A stretch of 64,000 nucleotides of DNA, from positions 860,159 through 924,158 of the forward strand of contig JAEVLN010000026.1 of assembly GCA_018350325.1 (NCBI GenBank), in the 5' to 3' direction. The position numbers and the translations under genes were made by a program. This stretch comes from Globodera rostochiensis. Lineage: Eukaryota > Nematoda > Chromadorea > Rhabditida > Heteroderidae. Position 1 is the first letter of the stretch; the number at the start of each line of letters is the position of its first letter. Positions 56,381 through 64,000 of the stretch are shown piece after piece. The notes under the pieces are model-generated. The model had not been told where the DNA came from and did not search any database. It saw only the letters and a program-made list of their open reading frames with translations.

Positions 56381-59300
56381 AAATAAAACATTTGATTTTT
56401 TTGACCTAAATCTTAGTCATATTTTGAAATAAAAACCGATTTCTTTAAAAATAATAAAATTAGTCTTTTCTGTTTGGTTTAGGCTGTGTTCAGCAGAACG
56501 AAATTTAAAAAATAAATTGCAGTTAAGTGATGATTCAAAGTAAGTTCAAAAATAAATTTTTAATATTTCTTTTTGCATAACTTCTTGCCAATCCACGTGA
56601 CTTGTAGCTACAACAAGCTCAGTTTCTGAGCACATAATTAATTCTTCGGTTATTTTGTTGGATTTATAAAATTATTGATGTTTTAACGAATTGTAAATGT
56701 ATCGACATTTTTTAGTATTTTTTTTATCTTTTATGAAATTCTGTCGATTGACGGTTAAAGGATGTTTCAACTTTTTTCAGTTTTTTTTTTGTTGATTTAG
56801 AAACCAATAATGCATATTTTTTTTTATTAAAGATTATTTAATTAAAATACATTTGTGAGTGTTGTTTTGAGGCGCGTTTATTGTAGTTTTTCTTTGTTAT
56901 TTTTGTTGACACCGGAATACTTCTCATAACGCCAAGTGAATTTTTAGAATTTTAGGTTTTTTTTGTAAGCATATATTAATTTCACCACTGTTAATATTTA
57001 TTATGATACCTGTGATCTAATAAAAGCATTTAAAAAAATTAATTTTATTTAAAGTTTGTTCGGTGCGCATAAACGTTAAAAACCTATAAGATGCTTATGC
57101 TTCTTGAAAAATCTTTACGAGTTTGATTATTTCCTTTCAAATTATATTTAAAATCAGACAAAAAAGTGAATTCCGTTTTATAAAAGTATTTTTCATATAA
57201 TTATAGTATGCTAAAATCTGAGATCATCAACTGATATTATTAGTAAAGACAGAATGCAGAAATTCTAAAATTCATTCAGACAAAAAAGTGAATTCCGTTT
57301 TATAAAAGTATTTTTCATATAATTATAGTATGCTAAAATCTGAGATCATCAACTGATATTATTAGTAAAGACAGAATGCAGAAATTCTAAAATTCATTCA
57401 GACAAAAAAGTGAATTCCGTTTTATAAAAGTATTTTTCATATAATTATAGTATGCTAAAATCTGAGATCATCAACTGATATTATTAGTAAGAAATTCTAA
57501 AATTCATTCAGACAAAAAAGTGAATTCCGTTTTATAAAAGTATTTTTCATATAATTATAGTGTACTAAAATCTGAGATCATCAACTGATTTTAGAATTTC
57601 TGCATTCTGTCTTTACTAATAATATCAGTTGATGATCTCAGATTTTAGCACACTATAATTATATGAAAAATATTTTTATAAAACGGAATTCACTTTTTTG
57701 TCTGAATGAATTTTAGAATTTCTGCATTCTGTCTTTACTAATAATATCAGTTGATGATCTCAGATTTTAGCACACTATAATTATATGAAAAATATTTTTA
57801 TAAAACGGAATTCACTTTTTTGTCTGAATGAATTTTAGAATTTCTGCATTCTGTCTTTACTAATAATATCAGTTGATGATCTCAGATTTTAGCACACTAT
57901 AATTATATGAAAAATATTTTTATAAAACGGAATTCACTTTTTTGTAATTTTAGAATTTCCGCATTCTGTCTTTACTAATAATATCAGTTGATGATCTCAG
58001 ATTTTAGCATACTATAATTATATGAAAATACTTTTATAAAAAGGAATTCACTTTTTTGTAATTTTAGAATTTCTGCATTCTGTCTTTACTAATAATATCA
58101 GTTGATGATCTCAGATTTTAGCATACTATAATTATATGAAAAATACTTTTATAAAAAGGAATTCACTTTTTTGTAATTTTAGAATTTCTGCATTCTGTCT
58201 TTACTAATAATATCAGTTGATGATCTCAGATTTTAGCATACTATAATTATATGAAAAAACTTTAATAAAAAGGAATTAACTTTTTTGTAATTTTAGAATT
58301 TCTGCATTCTGTCTTTACTAATGATATCAGTTGATGATCTCAGATTTTAGCATACTATAATTATATGAAAAATAATTTTATAAAACGGAATTCACTTTTT
58401 TGTCTGATTTTAAATATAATTTGAAAGGAAATAATCAAACTCGTAAAGATTTTTCAAGAAGCATAAGCATCTTATAGGTTTTTAACGTTTATGCGCACCG
58501 AACAAACTTTAAATAAAATTAATTTTTTTAAATGCTTTTATTAGATCACAGGTATCATAATAAATATTAACAGTGGTGAAATTAATATATGCTTACAAAA
58601 AAAACCTAAAATTCTAAAAATTCACTTGGCGTTATGAGAAGTATTCCGGTGTCAACAAAAATAACAAAGAAAAACTACAATAAACGCGCCTCAAAACAAC
58701 ACTCACAAATGTATTTTAATTAAATAATCTTTAATAAAAAAAAATATGCATTATTGGTTTCTAAATCAATAAAAAAAAACCTGAAAAAAGTTGAAACATC
58801 CTTTAACCGTCAATCGACAGAATTTCATAAAAGATAAAAAAATACTAAAAAATGTCGATACATTTACAATTCGTTAAAACATCAATAATTTTATAAATCC
58901 AACAAAATAACCGAAGAATTAATTATGTGCTCAGAAACTGAGCTTGTTGTAGCTACAAGTCACGTGGATTGGCAAGAAGTTATGCAAAAAGAAATATTAA
59001 AAATTTATTTTTGAACTTACTTTGAATCATCACTTAACTGAAATTTATTTTTTAAATTTTGTTCTGCTGAACACAGCCTAAACCAAACAGAAAAGACTAA
59101 TTTTATTATTTTTAAAGAAATCGGTTTTTATTTCAAAATATGACTAAGATTTAGGTCAAAAAAATCAAATGTTTTTTTATTAAGACCTTTAAACTCATGG
59201 ATTATGACAAACTTCGTGAACTCTGTGACGAGTATGGACCGGAATTCTTTGCAAGTGAGCGGAACCTTAGAAATATGTCATTATTTAAAGATAGAAAATT

Positions 59301-59395
59301 GAATAACCAACCAAGCAACAGATGAACGAACCGGAATGGAGAAGACGAGTTTTGGCGACATAAACGATCAAACCTATTAGAAAAATATATTCAAA
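56164..59395. repeat. Large palindrome 1 with satellite core
   Basis: The left arm (56,164-57,156) is the reverse complement of the right arm (58,406-59,395), with isolated differences such as ATTGCAG versus ATTTCAG and CAACCGATG versus CAACAGATG. The positions of paired words sum to about 115,560 throughout, so indels are few. The centre (57,157-58,405) is satellite in opposite orientations. Confidence 0.88.
57157..58405. repeat. 122-bp satellite array 2, inverted halves
   Basis: About three and a half monomers in minus orientation (57,157-57,588), a switch at about 57,588 with a 33-bp spacer, then about six and a half monomers in plus orientation. From about 57,930 monomers lack the CTGAATGAAT segment (TTTTTTGTAATTTTAGAA), so a shorter sub-family is present on one side only. 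Unequal copy number in the two halves. Confidence 0.88.
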
Positions 59396-60611
59396 TTAGA
59401 ATTATAAATAGATATTTGAAAAACAGAATAAATGAAAAAAAGGAATTAGATAAACGAAGAATTGATAATCCTATAAAAGATTCAATATCATATCATCTTT
59501 AATGAAGCCAATTGCTTGCATTAAAATTAAATACAATATTTTTATTTACGACTTAATTTTAAACAATCGAATAATAGCATTAAATACATATTAAACAGTA
59601 AAAATTTTGTACAAATATTAAATATCATTAAGAAAAATAATTAAACAATGCGAACAAAGCTCAACAAATAGCATGGAATTCGTTTTAAGCATCGCGCTTT
59701 ATTCAAATTAGTTCGTATGCGCCGAAATACAATAAAAGAAAACTGTTTTAAATGTGAAGGAATTTTATTCTTAACGATAAATTCAAACATTTTCAATTGA
59801 AAAATTTGATGTTTAATCTACAAATATTTTTATTTGCTAAGAAACGACAAAGATATTCTGGCAACTTGACTCACGGCAATAGTAGAACGCAGATTTAAAA
59901 ATGTTTATTAGATTTGAAATTTATTTTTTATTTATTTGCACAAAAATTGTCTCCGCCTACCGTTTTGACTAAGGTGTTTCTCTTAATAGCACATTTTTCA
60001 GATCGTGTATAAGTTTTATTAATTAAACATATTCTCTAATTCAAAATAATAAAATTAATTTAAATTAAATAATATTTTCCATACATAATTTTTGAATCTG
60101 CACCGATTCGGTACTAAAGAATTAATTCAAAATTAAACCCTACGAAATTTTAAGTTTTAGTCATTTAAAAGAAGCAATATCGTATAACAAAAGCTGTGTC
60201 CTTGAAATTATAATAATTATGCATACAAACGAGGAAAATGTAAAATGGTGCTCTTTCTTACGTGCGAAACACATAGTTTAAAATCAATTACGGCGCGTTC
60301 GCCGTTGCAGCGATGATATTTTAGATTAATGATTGTGCAAAAAATTTTTTTGAAAGTCAATACCTTTTTTATGAATTATTTTTGAGTTTTTTTATATCCT
60401 GCCGTTTAAAATTTTTTTACAACTTGATATAATTTGAATGTTAATTTTTATAATTATGTATAAACATTCAGAAAGTTGTGCTTAATCAAATAATTTTTAG
60501 GATTGCAGTAGTTCTTGTTCGACCACCATAAGTGAACTGATCAGAGGCTGAGTGGTTCAAATAATTAATATAAAGACATTTTTAATTTAAAAATTCATTA
60601 CAATAATCTGT
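59396..60611. other. AT-rich spacer between palindromes
   Basis: No ORF with a recognisable product, no clear repeat. 60,280-60,320 is slightly GC-richer. Confidence 0.4.
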
Positions 60612-63600
60612 TCACGGACTATTAAATAGAAATAAAAAGAATTGTTTTAAATTATTTTATACATACTGGCGATAAAACTAAAAAATTGCGTCAAATTCTT
60701 CTTGCTTTGGCGGCGTTGGTGGTAATGGCAAAATGAAAAGCATCAACAACCAAAACATTATGAAGACGGTGGTGGTAATGGACACTTCACATCGCTGGGG
60801 AAAAACACCTCATTTCTCACAGCCCTCGAGTGTCCAGACTCTTTCCTTGCATTCATTCCTCTTATAAAAATATTATGACGAGAAAAAAACATTATAAACG
60901 CAGCCATTCCGGGCCCATTTGATAACTTTCTGTCGAGAATCGATAAATTTAATTTAACCGGCCAACTGATTGAAGCCATGTATTTTCGCTTTGCGCAGTG
61001 CTTCGCATTTTCTTCAAATTGGTTGTGCTAAGGACTCGACAACTGCATAGCTTCCACAGCTCAATTAATATGCTTCGTCGTAATTTTATTTAAATCAAAT
61101 TTAAAACTTTTATAAATCTTCATTAGGATCATATTTTTTTAATTTTATTTTAGTTTTAATATCTTTTTTAAAAAAATCTTTTTTAATATTAAAAATATAT
61201 TTGGTTATTATATAATTTAAAGTCATTTATTTTGGATATTAAGTTATAATAAAAAGAGTTGTAGAATATGCTATTCATGAAGTATTCTTCTTGGTTTGAT
61301 GTATTTTTCTTTATAAAAATTCTTCTTTTATAAATTCTTTATAACAATCAGATAGCCCATTATCTTTAAAACCAATAAACTTAAATTTCTTTGCTTAATT
61401 ATTATTTTATACTTTTTTTGGAGTTTTCTATGAAATTGATTCATCAGCATGCTACCTGCACGCCATTTGCGTCTGGGAACGGGTGAATTTAGATGCTGAA
61501 CAACCAGAGTCATTATACTTACGGTTCATTCAAATAAATAATCTTCATTATAATTAAAGATAGGTAATATTCAATGTTAAGTTAAAAGCAAAATGATTGT
61601 TATATTCTATGCCAAATAACCGACGACCAAGCCCAGCCTTCAAGCAGCCTGGGTGGCGTGGCATACAAAGGATATTGTCTTTGTGCTGCCGCCCGAAGCG
61701 TACTCGGTGTTGTTCCTTAGGCACAAAACTGAACATTAACTAATTTTAGTCTTATAATTTATTGAGGTTTGAAGAGTTTCGTAAATTGCGGATATTAAGA
61801 AAAAAAATTAACGGATTTTTTTGCTCTTATTAGAAATTCGTATATTTTAGTTTTTTTCGTGAATTTTTTTTTTAAATTTTAATTATTAGCGCTCTTCAAT
61901 CAGTGAGATAAAACTTTTCTCCGGCGTCAGTGATCAAGAAAAATGATAAATAATTAAATAAGTTAAACGAAAAAACAGTTTAAAAAAATAGATAATGGCA
62001 TGTCTGCTTTTTATTTAACAAATTATTTGTGTAGCGTGTTTATTTTTATTTTTGTATTTAGGAAATGATTAATTAATTACGCAGTGTTCAAACTGCTACT
62101 AATATGACAGTTTAAAAAAACAGGGGTTATTAACTAAAAAACGTGAAATATTGACTTAAAAATTGACCAAAAACCCCAAAAAGTGCCAAAATATTGATTA
62201 AAAATGTGCAAAAACCGACCAAATACATTTAAGTCAAAATTTTAAATATGCAAATTTAAATAATAATCTTTCTACCTGCCTTAATTTGTCGTTTAATTAC
62301 AAAATACAAAAGAAAAATTCAATGAATTTTTATTCTTTATTTCATCTATGTTTTATTTTGATTACATTAGCTTAAATTCCGACTTCCATTTTATGTTCTT
62401 TTAAAATTCAATTTATTTATTGGCCTTAATTTTCTTATTTTTAAATGTCTTTTTGCTTAAAAATTTTGTTTTTTAATTTATTTAGATTTATTCAAACTAA
62501 ATACATTAAAGTGTTTTTAAATACATTTTTTGAATATAAAAAAAAACAAAATTTAGGAAAAAATAAAAATAAACACGCTACACAAATAATTTGTTAAATA
62601 AAAAGCAGACATGCCATTATCTATTTTTTTTAAACTGTTTTTTCGTTTAACTTATTTAATTATTTATCATTTTTCTTGATCACTGACGCCGGAGAAAAGT
62701 TTTATCTCACTGATTGAAGAGCGCTAATAATTAAAATTAAAAAAAAAATTCACGAAAAAAACTAAAATATACGAATTTCTAATAAGAGCAAAAAAATCCG
62801 TTAATTTTTTTTCTTAATATCCGCAATTTACGAAACTCTTCAAACCTCAATAAATTATAAGACTAAAATTAGTTAATGTTCAGTTTTGTGCCTAAGGAAC
62901 AACACCGAGTACGCTTCGGGCGGCAGCACAAAGACAATATCCTTTGTATGCCACGCCACCCAGGCTGCTTGAAGGCTGGGCTTGGTCGTCGGTTATTTGG
63001 CATAGAATATAACAATCATTTTGCTTTTAACTTAACATTGAATATTACCTATCTTTAATTATAATGAAGATTATTTATTTGAATGAACCGTAAGTATAAT
63101 GACTCTGGTTGTTCAGCATCTAAATTCACCCGTTCCCAGACGCAAATGGCGTGCAGGTAGCATGCTGATGAATCAATTTCATAGAAAACTCCAAAAAAAG
63201 TATAAAATAATAATTAAGCAAAGAAATTTAAGTTTATTGGTTTTAAAGATAATGGGCTATCTGATTGTTATAAAGAATTTATAAAAGAAGAATTTTTATA
63301 AAGAAAAATACATCAAACCAAGAAGAATACTTCATGAATAGCATATTCTACAACTCTTTTTATTATAACTTAATATCCAAAATAAATGACTTTAAATTAT
63401 ATAATAACCAAATATATTTTTAATATTAAAAAAGTTTTTTTTAAAAAAGATATTAAAACTAAAATAAAATTAAAAAAATATGATCCTAATGAAGATTTAT
63501 AAAAGTTTTAAATTTGATTTAAATAAAATTACGACGAAGCATATTAATTGAGCTGTGGAAGCTATGCAGTTGTCGAGTCCTTAGCACAACCAATTTGAAG

Positions 63601-64000
63601 AAAATGCGAAGCACTGCGCAAAGCGAAAATACATGGCTTCAATCAGTTGGCCGGTTAAATTAAATTTATCGATTCTCGACAGAAAGTTATCAAATGGGCC
63701 CGGAATGGCTGCGTTTATAATGTTTTTTTCTCGTCATAATATTTTTATAAGAGGAATGAATGCAAGGAAAGAGTCTGGACACTCGAGGGCTGTGAGAAAT
63801 GAGGTGTTTTTCCCCAGCGATGTGAAGTGTCCATTACCACCACCGTCTTCATAATGTTTTGGTTGTTGATGCTTTTCATTTTGCCATTACCACCAACGCC
63901 GCCAAAGCAAGAAGAATTTGACGCAATTTTTTAGTTTTATCGCCAGTATGTATAAAATAATTTAAAACAATTCTTTTTATTTCTATTTAATAGTCCGTGA
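60612..64000. repeat. Large palindrome 2 running off the window
   Basis: The left arm (60,612-62,061) and the right arm (about 62,552-64,000) are reverse complements whose paired coordinates always sum to 124,612, that is, with essentially no indels. The arm is cut by the window end, so the true length is unknown. One substitution was noted in a T/A run (left near 61,173, right near 63,440). The spacer of about 490 bp carries AAATATTGACTTAAAAATTG words like those of the hAT element at 16.8-17.4 kb. Mirrored open frames of 60-73 codons exist in both arms (for example MFSFVPKEQHRVRFGRQ at 61,736 minus and 62,876 plus). They lack a recognised family, though one shows a plausible donor (GCAGGTAGCATG). 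Confidence 0.88.

Noticed and set aside
60758..63854. Three mirrored ORF pairs as real duplicated genes
   Set aside because: No family recognised, no clear start context, AT-rich background; kept only as part of the palindrome.

Overview
The window is eukaryotic DNA from a plant-parasitic cyst nematode (Globodera, or a close relative such as Heterodera). The evidence is the intron-rich, AT-rich sequence and paralogues of families typical of Globodera: SPRY domains of the SPRYSEC/RBP-1 type, BTB-BACK genes, an F-box-like family opening [12 protein letters not shown], and secreted short proteins. There are no operons, no bacterial genes and no CRISPR array. All gene models were read by eye from splice signals and reading phase and have no transcript support.

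Layout. (1) 1-6 kb and 44.7-49.6 kb hold two inverted copies of one ~4.5-5 kb locus. Each can be read, with every intron phase agreeing, as one gene: signal peptide, short linker, BTB, BACK, SPRY (529 and 538 codons). A third locus at 23.2-26.2 kb (minus) has the same promoter and signal-peptide exon but runs straight into SPRY, giving a 240-residue SPRYSEC-like gene. (2) 9-14 kb has a dead hAT transposon and broken SPRY and BTB-BACK-MATH copies. (3) 17.5-19.2 kb (plus) carries an intact F-box-like gene, with a frameshifted paralogue at 52.0-53.5 kb (minus). (4) 26.4-27.05 kb is a 122-bp satellite. 27.05-35.6 kb is a poor-quality stretch with scattered N, in which satellite fragments are interleaved with degraded copies of the flanks. 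(5) 35.7-37.1 kb holds an unrecognised gene with homopolymer frameshifts. 37.5-42.05 kb holds a decayed Ty3/gypsy pol whose N-terminus is fused to a BED zinc finger. (6) 50.2-51.0 kb (minus) is a secreted cysteine-rich gene. (7) 53.8-55.1 kb is a hAT-derived BED + hATC gene. (8) 56.2-59.4 and 60.6-64.0 kb are two large inverted repeats, the first with a satellite core.

How it fits together. The three signal-peptide loci share a promoter block with a TATA box and repeated ATGCCA/TGGCAT words, like the published 'DOG box' of dorsal-gland effectors. In the 44.8-48.2 kb locus this block is amplified into a tandem array of about six units. The BTB-BACK module enters and leaves in phase 1 between the signal-peptide exons and SPRY, so the locus looks like a phase-1 exon-shuffled effector family. 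Non-autonomous hAT elements with 8-bp target duplications, a dispersed near-palindrome and other inverted repeats fill introns and intergenic DNA.
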